44,966 bases of DNA from Eubacteriales Family XIII. Incertae Sedis bacterium (GTDB lineage Bacteria; Bacillota; Clostridia; Peptostreptococcales; Anaerovoracaceae), in contig JAISTX010000048.1 in the NCBI GenBank assembly GCA_031272365.1, forward strand, positions 1 through 44,966, read 5' to 3'. Under the pieces are notes generated by a model. That model made no database searches. It saw only the letters and a program-made list of their open reading frames with translations, and was not told the DNA's origin. The translations under genes and the position numbers were made by a program. This document shows, one piece after another, positions 1 through 8,219 of this stretch. Every line of letters starts with the position of its first letter. Position 1 is the first letter of the stretch.

Positions 1-1090
1 CCACCGCTGCCAGCGCGGCGGCGATCGCGTCGTCCATGTCGTAGTATTTGTACTCCGCGAGGCGACCGAGGAAGAGCGTGCCCTGCTCGGCCTCCGCCAG
101 CGCGCGGTAGCGCTCGTACAACGCCTGGTTGCGCTCGTCGTTGACCGGGTAGTACGCCTCCATGCCCTCTTCCCACGCCGCCGGGTACTCCCACGTCACG
201 ACCGTCTTCTCCTGCTGCCCGAACTCGAAATGCTTGTGCTCGATCTTGCGCGTCCACGGCGTCTGGGCGTCCGTGTAGTTGACGACGGCGACGCCCTGAT
301 GGTTTTCCTCGTCGAGCACCTTCGTGTCGAGCCGCAGGCTGCGGTACTCGAGCTTGCCCTCGGAATAGCCGAAATACGCGTCGATCATGCCCGTGTAGAC
401 GACCCGCTCCGCGAGCCTGGCGTAGCCCTCCCGGTCCGCGAGGAAGTCCGCCCCGAGCCGCACCTCGACGCCCGCCAGCAGCGCGTCCGTGATGACGTTG
501 TAGCCGCCGATGGGGATCCCCTGCCAGCGGTCCGTGAAATAATTGTTGTCGTACGTCAGGCGCACCGGCAAACGTTTGATGATGAAGGCCGGCAGCTCCG
601 TGCAAGGCCGCCCCCACTGCTTCTCCGTGTAGCCCTTCACGAGCTTCTCGTAGATGTCGCGCCCGACGAGCCGGATCGCCTGCTCCTCGAGGTTGCGCGG
701 CTCGCCCGCGATCTCCGCGCGCTGCTTCTCGAGGACGGCCAGCGCCTCCGCCGGCGTCGCCACCCCCCAGAGCCGGGAAAACGTATTCATATTGAAAGGC
801 ATGTTGTAGATCTCGCCGCGGAAATTGGCGATCGGGCTGTTCACATAGTTGTTGAACTCCGCGAAACGGTTCACGTAGTCCCAGATGGCCTTGTCGTGCG
901 TGTGGAAGATGTGCGCGCCGTACGCGTGGACGTTGATGCCCTCGATCGGCTCGCAATGGACGTTGCCGCCCGTGTGCGCGCGCCGCTCGACCACGAGGCA
1001 TTTCGCCCCGCGCGCCCTGGCCTCGTGCGCAAAGACCGCGCCGGACAGGCCGCTGCCGACGATGAGGAAGTCGTATCTGGCGCCGCCCAT
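1..1090 (-). CDS. glf: UDP-galactopyranose mutase, 3' end beyond the window
   Basis: Flavoenzyme that interconverts UDP-galactopyranose and UDP-galactofuranose in the cytoplasm, supplying Galf for surface glycans. I translated about 363 codons from the ATG at 1088-1090. The N-terminus carries the FAD dinucleotide motif GSGLSG (residues 12-17), followed by HTGGNVHC and the family hallmark YGAHIFHT. Further on come FNNYVNSPIA, EKQWGRPCTELP, a GGYN stretch and a C-terminal GRLAEYKYYDMD. The reading frame stays open to base 1, so only the last residues are missing. The start lies one base after the rfbB stop codon, so the two are co-transcribed (rfbA-rfbB-glf). Everything seen is intact and typical; the only uncertainty is the unseen end. 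Confidence 0.95.
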   Translation of the reverse strand, partial: MGGARYDFLIVGSGLSGAVFAHEARARGAKCLVVERRAHTGGNVHCEPIEGINVHAYGAHIFHTHDKAIWDYVNRFAEFNNYVNSPIANFRGEIYNMPFNMNTFSRLWGVATPAEALAVLEKQRAEIAGEPRNLEEQAIRLVGRDIYEKLVKGYTEKQWGRPCTELPAFIIKRLPVRLTYDNNYFTDRWQGIPIGGYNVITDALLAGVEVRLGADFLADREGYARLAERVVYTGMIDAYFGYSEGKLEYRSLRLDTKVLDEENHQGVAVVNYTDAQTPWTRKIEHKHFEFGQQEKTVVTWEYPAAWEEGMEAYYPVNDERNQALYERYRALAEAEQGTLFLGRLAEYKYYDMDDAIAAALAAV

Positions 1091-1091
1091 C

Positions 1092-2114
1092 TCAGCGGTC
1101 CCCGTACATTTTTTCGTAGTACTGCTGGTACTCGCCGGACAGGATGTTCTCCCACCACGGCTTGTGCGCAAGGTACCAGTCAATCGTCCGCCCGATGCCG
1201 TCCTTGAACATCGTCTCGGGCGCCCAGCCCAGCGCGGCCGTGATCTTCGCCGGGTCGATCGCGTAGCGCATATCGTGCCCCTTGCGGTCGGTGACGTAAG
1301 TGATGAGGTCCTCCGACTTGCCCAGATATTGAATAATAAGCTTCACGATATCGATGTTTTTCATCTCGTTGTGGCCGCCGACGTTGTAGACCTCCCCCAC
1401 CTTGCCGCTGCGCACAATGAGGTCGATGGCCTTGCAATGGTCGTCGACGTAAAGCCAGTCGCGCACGTTCAGGCCCTCGCCGGAGACGGGTAGCGGCTTG
1501 CCCGCGAGACAGTTTGCGATCATGAGCGGGATGAGCTTCTCCGGGAACTGGTAGGGGCCGTAGTTGTTCGAGCAGCGCGAGATCGTCGCGGGCAGCCCGA
1601 AGGTGCGGATATACGCCTGCACGAGCAGGTCGGCCGAGGCCTTGCTCGCCGAGTACGGGGAGCTCGTGTGGATCGGCGTCTCCTCCGTGAAGAGCAGGTC
1701 GGGCCGGTCGAGCGGCAGGTCGCCGTAAACCTCGTCGGTTGACACCTGGTGATAGCGCGGCACCTCGTATTTCCTCGAAGCGTCCATGAGCACCTGCGTG
1801 CCGAGGATGTTTGTCCGCAGGAAGACGCCTGGGTCCTCGATCGAGCGGTCGACGTGCGACTCGGCCGCGAAATTGACGACCGCGTCAAACTTCTCTTTCG
1901 CAAACAGCGCGTCCACAGCCTCGCGGTCCGTGATGTCCCCCTTGACGAAGCGGAACCCGCCCCCCGCGTCCACGGCATCCGCCAGCGTCTCCAGGTTCCC
2001 GGCGTACGTCAAAGCGTCGTACCCGACGATCTCATCATCCGGGTGCTTGCAAAGCATATAGTAGACGAAATTTGCCCCGATGAACCCAGCAGCCCCAGTC
2101 ACCAATACCTTCAT
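1092..2114 (-). CDS. rfbB: dTDP-glucose 4,6-dehydratase
   Basis: Second step of dTDP-L-rhamnose synthesis: NAD-dependent conversion of dTDP-glucose to dTDP-4-keto-6-deoxyglucose. The protein has 340 residues, the usual size for RmlB/RfbB. It is an extended short-chain dehydrogenase with the Rossmann motif TGAAGFIG at residues 6-13, a conserved FAAESHVDRSI stretch, and the catalytic STDEVYG and YSASK (Tyr-x3-Lys) motifs. NNYGPYQFPEKLIP and the C-terminal RKGHDMRYAIDP are also diagnostic. The ATG at 2112-2114 is preceded by GAGGGG about 8 nt upstream. It follows rfbA across a heptanucleotide repeat and runs directly into glf. rfbC and rfbD lie about 12 kb away in a separate operon. Confidence 0.97.
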   Translation of the reverse strand: MKVLVTGAAGFIGANFVYYMLCKHPDDEIVGYDALTYAGNLETLADAVDAGGGFRFVKGDITDREAVDALFAKEKFDAVVNFAAESHVDRSIEDPGVFLRTNILGTQVLMDASRKYEVPRYHQVSTDEVYGDLPLDRPDLLFTEETPIHTSSPYSASKASADLLVQAYIRTFGLPATISRCSNNYGPYQFPEKLIPLMIANCLAGKPLPVSGEGLNVRDWLYVDDHCKAIDLIVRSGKVGEVYNVGGHNEMKNIDIVKLIIQYLGKSEDLITYVTDRKGHDMRYAIDPAKITAALGWAPETMFKDGIGRTIDWYLAHKPWWENILSGEYQQYYEKMYGDR

Positions 2115-2125
2115 AAACTCAACCC

Positions 2126-2167
2126 CTCAATTCTCAATTCTCAATCCTCAATTCTCAATCCTCAATT
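2126..2167. repeat. Heptanucleotide tandem repeat between rfbA and rfbB
   Basis: Six back-to-back copies of the 7-mer CTCAATT or CTCAATC (plus-strand reading) run from 2126 to 2167: T, T, C, T, C, T at the last base. The array begins inside the last codons and stop of rfbA and ends just before the ribosome binding site of rfbB. It is therefore transcribed in the rfbA-rfbB mRNA as an A/G-rich stretch. The copy number could change without altering any protein, except at the very end of rfbA. Confidence 0.9.
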
Positions 2168-3037
2168 CTCCAGCAGCGACAGCAGGTACTGCCCGTACTC
2201 CGTCATCGAAAGCCCCTCCCCGAGCGCCCGCAGCTGCTCGTCGTCGATGAAGCCCCTGCGCCACGCGATCTCCTCCAGGCAGGAGATGTAGAACCCCTGC
2301 CGCGCCTGCACGGCCTCGACAAACTCCGCCGCCTTCAGCATGCCGTCGGGCGAGCCCGTGTCGAGCCAGGCCATGCCGCGCCCGAGCAGCTGGACCTTGA
2401 GCGTCCCGCGCGCGAGGTAGTCGTTGTTCACGGAAGTGATTTCGATCTCGCCGCGCGCCGAGGGGAGCACCCCCTTCGCGACACGCACGACGTCATTGTC
2501 GTAAAAATACAGGCCCGGCACCGCGTATTTGGATTTCGGGTACTCGGGCTTCTCCTCGATCGAAATCACATTTTTGAAATCGTCGAATTCCACGACACCG
2601 TACGAGCGCGCGTCCTTGACGGGGTAGCCGAAGACGATCGCCCCGCCGTTTTCCGTCAGCTGCCGCACCGCCTCGTCGAGGATCGCCGTGAGCGACTGCC
2701 CGTAGAAGAGGTTGTCGCCGAGGATCAGGCAGACGCTGTCGTCGCCGATGTGCTCCTCCCCGAGCAGGAAGGCGTCCGCGAGCCCGCGCGGCTCCGACTG
2801 GATCTTGTACGTGAGCTCGATCCCGAGGGCCTTGCCGTCCCCGAGCAGCTCCTCGTAGTTGCCGATGTCGTGCGGCGTCGAGATGATGAGTATCTCCCGG
2901 ATGCCGGCCAATAGCAGGATTGAAAGCGGGTAGTATATCAGCGGCTTGTCGTAGATCGGCAGCAGCTGTTTTGAGACCGCTTTCGTCATCGGGTAGAGCC
3001 TTGTCCCTTTGCCGCCTGCGAGTATGATGCCTTTCAT
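2162..3037 (-). CDS. rfbA: Glucose-1-phosphate thymidylyltransferase
   Basis: First step of dTDP-L-rhamnose synthesis: glucose-1-phosphate plus dTTP gives dTDP-glucose and pyrophosphate. At 291 residues it matches the RmlA/RfbA norm. The nucleotide-binding signature [20 protein letters not shown] lies near the N-terminus and is followed by [11 protein letters not shown]. Metal and substrate motifs [36 protein letters not shown] and the [12 protein letters not shown] loop are all present. The ATG at 3035-3037 has an AAGGGAGG ribosome binding site, and an extended -10 lies at 3064-3072. It is the first gene of the rfbA-rfbB-glf operon and divergent from the ABC exporter. Confidence 0.97.
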   Translation of the reverse strand: MKGIILAGGKGTRLYPMTKAVSKQLLPIYDKPLIYYPLSILLLAGIREILIISTPHDIGNYEELLGDGKALGIELTYKIQSEPRGLADAFLLGEEHIGDDSVCLILGDNLFYGQSLTAILDEAVRQLTENGGAIVFGYPVKDARSYGVVEFDDFKNVISIEEKPEYPKSKYAVPGLYFYDNDVVRVAKGVLPSARGEIEITSVNNDYLARGTLKVQLLGRGMAWLDTGSPDGMLKAAEFVEAVQARQGFYISCLEEIAWRRGFIDDEQLRALGEGLSMTEYGQYLLSLLEN

Positions 3038-3063
3038 GTTTCCATCCTCCCTTGCATATCGTT

Positions 3064-3072
3064 ATTTTATCA
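3064..3072 (-). promoter_or_regulatory. Extended -10 promoter of rfbA
   Basis: The minus strand reads TGA-TAAAAT, an extended -10 element. The predicted transcript start is near 3057, giving a leader of about 20 nt that contains the AAGGGAGG ribosome binding site. No convincing TTGACA-like -35 is seen. It lies back to back with the permease promoter, with 38 bp between the two -10 hexamers. Confidence 0.6.
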
Positions 3073-3104
3073 TAACACAGATGCAAGAAACGGGCGTAGT
3101 TCTA

Positions 3105-3113
3105 TGGTATAAT
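3105..3113 (+). promoter_or_regulatory. Extended -10 promoter of the ABC exporter operon
   Basis: TGG-TATAAT, a perfect extended -10. Only 9 nt separate the hexamer from the ATG at 3123, so the predicted transcript start is within about 3 nt of the start codon and no ribosome binding site can be present. No clear -35 is visible. Confidence 0.65.
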
Positions 3114-3122
3114 TTCGAACGT

Positions 3123-3938
3123 ATGAGGACTTTTCTGAAAATCATCAGGCAGCATATCATCTGGCGGCACCAGCTTCTGAAGCTCGCCAAGGCGGATATC
3201 ATCAAGACGTACTCCGGCGCCGCGCTCGGCTGGGCGTGGGCCATCATCAAGCCCGCCGTCACGATCTTCGTCTTCTGGTTTGCGTTCGACATCGGCCTCC
3301 ACCTCGGCGAGGGGGCGGGTTACAACGAATACCCCTTCATCCTCTGGTTCATGGCCGGCATGATGCCGTGGTTTTTCATGGAGGAGATGTTCATCCAGGG
3401 CGCAAACTCCCTGCGTGTGTACAATTATTTGGTGACAAAAATGCGCTTCCCGATCGCGACGATCCCGACCTTCGTCGCCCTCTCGAAGCTGCTCGTCCAC
3501 CTCGCGCTGATGGGCATCACGGTGCTCTTCTTCCTGTGCTACGGCTTCGCGCCGGACCGCTACCTGCTGCAGCTGCCGATCTACATGGCCTGCATGCTGC
3601 TCTTTTTCATCTCATGGGCGCAGTTCGCCTCGCTGCTCACGTGCATGAGCAAGGACTTTTTCAACCTCGTCGGCGCGATGGTGCAGGCGCTCTTCTGGCT
3701 GTCCGGCATCCTCTACAACGTCCACACGATGAACGTCCCGGACTGGCTGAAGGTCATCCTGCTCTTCAACCCGATCACCTTCATCGCGAACGGCTACCGC
3801 AATATTTTCATATACAAGGTTTGGATTTGGGAGGAGCCCGCCGTGTTCGGCTACTTCCTCATCATGCTCGTGCTCATGACCGGCTTCGCGCTCTGGGCGT
3901 ACCGGAAACTGTACAGGGAGATACCCGATGTCCTCTGA
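3123..3938 (+). CDS. ABC-2 type polysaccharide exporter, permease subunit (Wzm/TagG type)
   Basis: Membrane subunit of a two-gene ABC exporter that moves a lipid-linked polysaccharide or teichoic-acid-like polymer across the membrane. The protein has 271 residues and about six hydrophobic spans. The amphipathic N-terminus, HQLLKLAKADIIKTYSGAAL, and the GWAWAIIKPAVTIFVFWFAF stretch are typical of this ABC-2 family, as is the late motif LFNPITFIANGYRNIF. The frame is open upstream of 3123, but the ATG there is the natural start: the family N-terminus begins here, and the upstream codons overlap the promoter and the rfbA leader. There is no Shine-Dalgarno, consistent with a leaderless transcript. 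It overlaps the ATPase gene by 11 nt. The chemistry of the exported glycan is inferred from neighbours. Confidence 0.9.
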   Translation: MRTFLKIIRQHIIWRHQLLKLAKADIIKTYSGAALGWAWAIIKPAVTIFVFWFAFDIGLHLGEGAGYNEYPFILWFMAGMMPWFFMEEMFIQGANSLRVYNYLVTKMRFPIATIPTFVALSKLLVHLALMGITVLFFLCYGFAPDRYLLQLPIYMACMLLFFISWAQFASLLTCMSKDFFNLVGAMVQALFWLSGILYNVHTMNVPDWLKVILLFNPITFIANGYRNIFIYKVWIWEEPAVFGYFLIMLVLMTGFALWAYRKLYREIPDVL

Positions 3939-4665
3939 GAAAGTCGTCATCCGATTCAGCAACGTCAAGAAGCTCTACAAGCTCTTCCCGAACGACAAGA
4001 AGCGGCTGATTTCCGTCTTTTTCCCGAAGGCCGTGCACTACCATTCCAAATGGGCCGTCGACGACGTGAGCTTCGAGATCCACGAGGGCGAGTCCGTCGC
4101 GATCTTCGGCGTGAACGGCGCAGGCAAGTCGACGGTGCTGAAGATGATCACGGGCGTCGCCTTCCCGACCGAGGGGTGGATCGACGTCAACGGGCGCGTC
4201 AGCGCCCTGCTCGAGCTCACGGCAGGCTTCGACTCGGAGCTGACGGGGCGCGAGAACATCTACCTCAAATGCCAGCTCATGGGGATGCGCGACCCGGAGA
4301 TCGAAGCGTCCGAGCAGTCCATCATCGACTTCGCGGAGATCGGCGAGTACATCGACCAGCCGACGCGCACGTACTCCTCGGGCATGCTCGCGCGGCTCGG
4401 CTTCGCGATCAACGTCAATACGGAGCCGGAAATATTCATTGTAGACGAAGCGCTCGCGACGGGCGACAGCCGTTTCCAGGAGAAATGCCTCGCCCGCGTC
4501 CGCGAGATCATCGACAAGGACAACGTGACGCTGCTCTTCGTGACGCACGCGACGGACACCGCCGTGAAGTTTTGCAAACGGGGCCTCGTGATGAAGGACG
4601 GCAAGGTGACCTTCGACGGGCCGATCGAGGAGGCCAAGGCGCTGTACGAAGGAGGGGAGTATTGA
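3928..4665 (+). CDS. ABC exporter ATP-binding subunit (Wzt/TagH type, short form)
   Basis: ATPase partner of the preceding permease, 245 residues. Walker A is GVNGAGKST, the Q-loop region is followed by ELTAGFDSELTGRENIYLK, the ABC signature is YSSGMLARLGFA and Walker B is IFIVDEALATGD, with FVTHAT as the switch histidine. An N-terminal segment (FSNVKKLYKLF...) is typical of polysaccharide exporters. The protein ends soon after the nucleotide-binding domain and lacks the C-terminal carbohydrate-binding domain of long Wzt proteins. It is therefore the TagH-short/RfbE-like form that does not read a terminal cap on the polymer. Translation is coupled to the permease by overlap, and its stop codon overlaps the next gene's start (TTGA). 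Confidence 0.93.
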   Translation: MSSEKVVIRFSNVKKLYKLFPNDKKRLISVFFPKAVHYHSKWAVDDVSFEIHEGESVAIFGVNGAGKSTVLKMITGVAFPTEGWIDVNGRVSALLELTAGFDSELTGRENIYLKCQLMGMRDPEIEASEQSIIDFAEIGEYIDQPTRTYSSGMLARLGFAINVNTEPEIFIVDEALATGDSRFQEKCLARVREIIDKDNVTLLFVTHATDTAVKFCKRGLVMKDGKVTFDGPIEEAKALYEGGEY

Positions 4666-6611
4666 ACCGGGCGGCCGTATTCGTGTTTTTCGACAAAGAC
4701 GGGGTCGCGGATGCGTACGTCGATTTTTTTCTGCGGGAGCTGTCGGAGAACGTGCAGCGCACCGTCGTCGTCGTGAACGGCTACCTCGACGGCGCGTCCA
4801 GGGCCATGTTCGAAAAACACGCCGCGCCGGGCGATGTCCTCGTGCGGGAAAACACGGGCTTCGACGCGTGGGCGTACAAGGCGGGGCTCGAGCACATCGG
4901 GCGGGAGGCCGCGGGCGCCTATGACGAGGTCGTGATCGCCAACGACACGGTCTTCGGGCCGGTCTACCCGTTCCGGGAGGTCTTTTCCGAGATGGAAAAA
5001 AAGCCGCTCGACTTCTGGGGGCTCACGAAGCACGACGCCTACGCGGAGGAGGACCTCGTCACGCGCAACAACCCGTACGGCTACGCGCCGGCGCACATCC
5101 AGTCCTATTTCGTCGTCTTCCGGCAGCGGCTTCTCAAAAGCGACGTGTTCTGGCGGTTCTGGGCAAACCTCCTGCCGATCGTGAAATACGAGGAGGCCGT
5201 CGGCAAATTCGAGACGATCCTGACGAAGCAGTTTGAGGACGAGGGCTTCTCGTGGGACAGCTTCGTGCAAGTGGAGGCGAAGGCGACGGACGACCCAAAC
5301 TTCACGCTCTACTGCCCGGCGACGCTCCTCAAGGAATGCCGCATGCCCGTGCTGAAGAGCCGCGTGTTCAAGCAGGACACCCTCACGCTGAACGCGGGCG
5401 AGCAGCCGCGCGACGCCTTCGAATACGTCAAATACCATACGGACTACGACGAGGACCTGATCCTCGCCAGCCTGATCCGGCGCTTCGACCAGTACGACAT
5501 CGTCAAGTCGCTGGCGTTGACATACATCCTGCCCTTGGCCGCAGGGCCGCCCCGGGGGTCCGGCAAGGCCTCCGCCGCCCTGATCATGCACATCTTCTAC
5601 CCGGAGATGGCCGCAGAGGCGCTGGCCCTGGCAAAGAACATGCCCAAGCCCGCCGACGTCTACATCACGACGGACACGCAGAAGAAGGCGGACGCCATCG
5701 CGGCCGTCTTCCGCAAGGGCCGCCTCAAGCCGAAGGAGATCCGCCTCACCGAAAACCGCGGCCGCAGCGAGAGCGCGCTGCTCATCGGCATGAGGGACAT
5801 CATCCTGTCCGGGCAGTACGAGGTGATCTGCTTCTGGAAGGAGAAGGTCAGCAAGCAGGTGGACTACCACGCCTCGATGAGCTGGGCGTACAAGATCAAC
5901 GAAAACCTGCTCGGCTCGGAGGCCTATGTCGCGCACATCCTGAAGACCTTCGCGGAAAACCCGCGCCTCGGCATGCTGGCGGTCCCCGAGCCCTTCCACG
6001 CGGTCTACCACTGGGTCCCGGGCAATGAATGGGCCGCCGATTTCGGGGTCACGAAATCGCTCGCGCAGCGCCTCGGCCTGCGCGTGCCGATGAAGGAGGG
6101 CGCCCCGCCTGTGACGAGCTTTGGCGGCGCGTTCTGGTTCCGCGCGGCCGCGCTGGAAAAGCTCGTGGGCTACGCGTGGCAATACGAGCACTTCCCCTGT
6201 GAGCCGCTGCCGGTCGACGGCACGCTGCTCCACGCGATCGAGCGCATCTACCCGTTCGTCTGCCAGGACGCGGGCTACTACCCGGCCTTCGCGATGACGG
6301 ACCGCTACGCGCAGCTCGAATTCACGAACCTGCACAACGTGCTGCAGGGCTACGTCGCGGCGACGCTCTACCACGGGCACGACTTCCAAAACCATCTGCA
6401 GGCGATCGAATACGTCTACGACCTGAACGCGCGCCCGATCCGCGCAAAGGCGAAGCGCATCATCAAGCGGCGCCTGCCGAAAAGCCTCTACGTCTGCATC
6501 CTCGGCGCAAAGCGCGTCATCATGGGGCCGAACCGGGGCGACGCGCTGAAGGAGATCCACTTCCGGCTCTTCCGCAGCTCCTACCTGAAAAGGATCAACC
6601 GCGATGGGTAA
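4662..6611 (+). CDS. rgpF: Rhamnan synthesis F family protein (RgpF-like)
   Basis: Member of the RgpF family (Pfam RgpF), known from rhamnose-glucose and group carbohydrate synthesis in streptococci, where it extends the rhamnan backbone on the cytoplasmic face. The protein has 649 residues. The N-terminus AVFVFFDKDGVADAYVDFFL, then VVVVNGYLDG, ENTGFDAWAYKAGLE, IANDTVFGPVYPFREVF and FWGLTKH, are strongly characteristic. A second half (about residues 300-560) holds MHIFYPEMAAEAL, ENRGRSESALLIGM and FGGAFWFRAAALEKL. The start is a TTG at 4662-4664 with GGAGG six bases upstream, and it overlaps the ATPase stop as TTGA. The frame is open further upstream but shadows the ATPase gene. With rfbABCD in the window, it indicates that the exported polymer contains rhamnose. 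Confidence 0.9.
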   Translation: MNRAAVFVFFDKDGVADAYVDFFLRELSENVQRTVVVVNGYLDGASRAMFEKHAAPGDVLVRENTGFDAWAYKAGLEHIGREAAGAYDEVVIANDTVFGPVYPFREVFSEMEKKPLDFWGLTKHDAYAEEDLVTRNNPYGYAPAHIQSYFVVFRQRLLKSDVFWRFWANLLPIVKYEEAVGKFETILTKQFEDEGFSWDSFVQVEAKATDDPNFTLYCPATLLKECRMPVLKSRVFKQDTLTLNAGEQPRDAFEYVKYHTDYDEDLILASLIRRFDQYDIVKSLALTYILPLAAGPPRGSGKASAALIMHIFYPEMAAEALALAKNMPKPADVYITTDTQKKADAIAAVFRKGRLKPKEIRLTENRGRSESALLIGMRDIILSGQYEVICFWKEKVSKQVDYHASMSWAYKINENLLGSEAYVAHILKTFAENPRLGMLAVPEPFHAVYHWVPGNEWAADFGVTKSLAQRLGLRVPMKEGAPPVTSFGGAFWFRAAALEKLVGYAWQYEHFPCEPLPVDGTLLHAIERIYPFVCQDAGYYPAFAMTDRYAQLEFTNLHNVLQGYVAATLYHGHDFQNHLQAIEYVYDLNARPIRAKAKRIIKRRLPKSLYVCILGAKRVIMGPNRGDALKEIHFRLFRSSYLKRINRDG

Positions 6612-8205
6612 GGCGCTTTCGCTACCGCATCCGCATTCGTTTTCCGTGCCGCTGGCGCGCCTCGCGCTCATCGCGATCCTCGCGACCGGCGCCTTCTACC
6701 TCTTCGTCTTCCCGCCGAATTCCGCACCGGACGAGGCCATCCACTTCTCCAGCGCCTACGAGACGGCCGACATCCTCATAGGCCAGCAGAGCGGCGACGT
6801 GCTGACGATCAACATGCGCAAGGCGGACACGAGTTTCCATGACGACCAATACGAAGAGATCGACTACTCGAATTTCCCGGACAAATACACCTACGGGTTC
6901 TTCGAGCGCGACCTCACCGAGGCTGCGCCGGATGCGGACGGCTCACAGGTCGTCCCGTCCAAGCGCCTGACAGGCGTGCCCTACCCGTACATCTACGGCC
7001 CGCAGGCCGTCGGCATCCTCTTGGCGCGCCTCCTGCACACGAACCCCGTGTGGCTCTATCTGCTGGCGCGCATCTTCAACCTGGTGTTCTACGCGGTCTG
7101 CATCTGGCTGGCCGTCAAGCTGACGCCCGTCGGAAAGGGCATCTTCGCCCTCATCGCGATGTGGCCGATGCTCATCGAGCTCGCGGCCTCGGTCTCCTCG
7201 GATATCTTCTCGATCGCGCTCGCCTTCCTCGCCTTCGCGCAATACCTGCGCATCGCGCACCAGGAGCAGCCCGCCAAACTGCGCGACCTCGCGCTGCTCG
7301 TCTGCACGATGGCGCTGCTCGGCCCGCCGAAGGTCGTCTTCATGCCGGTGTTCATGCTCGCCTTCTTCCTGCCGAAGCACTGCTTCGCGTCGCGCAAATA
7401 CGACGTCCTCTTCCGCGTCCTGATCGCGGTCATCTTCGCCCTCCTGCTCTACAGCATCCTGGACAATTTCACGCACCGCGGCGAGGACGGCACCCCGATC
7501 ATCACCCACGGCGCGGGGCCCTTCTACACGGTCGCGGACCTCCTCGAGGACCCGCGCTTCTTCGCCGCGAGCTGCAAGCGCACCGTCACCATGTACGCCG
7601 AGTTCTACCTGCACTCGATGATCGGCGCCGATCTCGGCTGGCTCGAGATCCACGTCAACAAGATCCTGATTGAAGTGTTCCTTGCGCTCTCGGTATTGGC
7701 CGGGCTGCGCGCGCGCGCGGACTTTGCGCTGGCGCCCCCGCTGAGCTGGAGGAAGCGCCTGATGTTCGGCCTCATCTTCCTGCTCGCGGCCCTCGGCACG
7801 GCCATCGTCATGTTCGTGTCGTGGACGCCCTACGGCGCCTGGTACATCGAGGGCATCCAGGGGCGCTACTTCCTGCCCGCCATCCCCGCGCTGTTCTTCG
7901 CGCTTCTGGGCTGGCGCCGGCAGCGGATATACCTGCCCCTCGGCATCGCCGCCCTCGCGCTCTTCTTCTACGTCCTCGTCAAAAACGAGTACGTGGCGGC
8001 GATCCGGGACGGATCCCTGCCCTTCTACAACCTGCCGCTGCTCATCACCTTCGTGATCGTAGGCCCGCTGCTGGCCCTGAGCGCCCGCGGCCTGCCCGTG
8101 CGGGAATGGCTGACCGACCGGCGCCTGCTGCTCGGCGCGTGCGCGCTGCACATCCCCGTGCTGGTCATGGCGTACGAGCAGATCGCGACCCGCGTGCCGG
8201 GATAG
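6604..8205 (+). CDS. DUF2142-type multi-spanning membrane protein, probable GT-C glycosyltransferase
   Basis: Integral membrane protein of 533 residues. It has one N-terminal span, an extracytoplasmic region starting with PPNSAPDEAIHF (the acidic motif after the first helix typical of DUF2142), and about ten further helices. A late SWTPYGAWYIEGIQGRYFLP motif matches the conserved ...G.QGRY..P element of the family. DUF2142 proteins resemble GT-C glycosyltransferases that use polyprenyl-phosphate sugars outside the membrane; donor and acceptor cannot be read from sequence. The ATG at 6604 overlaps the rgpF end by 8 nt. A GtrB-like GT2 elsewhere in the window could supply the polyprenyl-linked donor. 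Confidence 0.8.
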   Translation: MGKALSLPHPHSFSVPLARLALIAILATGAFYLFVFPPNSAPDEAIHFSSAYETADILIGQQSGDVLTINMRKADTSFHDDQYEEIDYSNFPDKYTYGFFERDLTEAAPDADGSQVVPSKRLTGVPYPYIYGPQAVGILLARLLHTNPVWLYLLARIFNLVFYAVCIWLAVKLTPVGKGIFALIAMWPMLIELAASVSSDIFSIALAFLAFAQYLRIAHQEQPAKLRDLALLVCTMALLGPPKVVFMPVFMLAFFLPKHCFASRKYDVLFRVLIAVIFALLLYSILDNFTHRGEDGTPIITHGAGPFYTVADLLEDPRFFAASCKRTVTMYAEFYLHSMIGADLGWLEIHVNKILIEVFLALSVLAGLRARADFALAPPLSWRKRLMFGLIFLLAALGTAIVMFVSWTPYGAWYIEGIQGRYFLPAIPALFFALLGWRRQRIYLPLGIAALALFFYVLVKNEYVAAIRDGSLPFYNLPLLITFVIVGPLLALSARGLPVREWLTDRRLLLGACALHIPVLVMAYEQIATRVPG

Positions 8206-8219
8206 AGGCCCCCCACCCG

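Noticed and set aside
230-1207. Long plus-strand open frames over glf, rfbB and many other genes
   Set aside because: They are Arg/Pro/Ala-rich antisense shadows created by GC-rich third positions and lack family motifs.
4260-6671. 803-codon minus-strand frame opposite wzt and rgpF
   Set aside because: It is the complement of two clearly recognised genes, with a repetitive charged composition and no domain signature.
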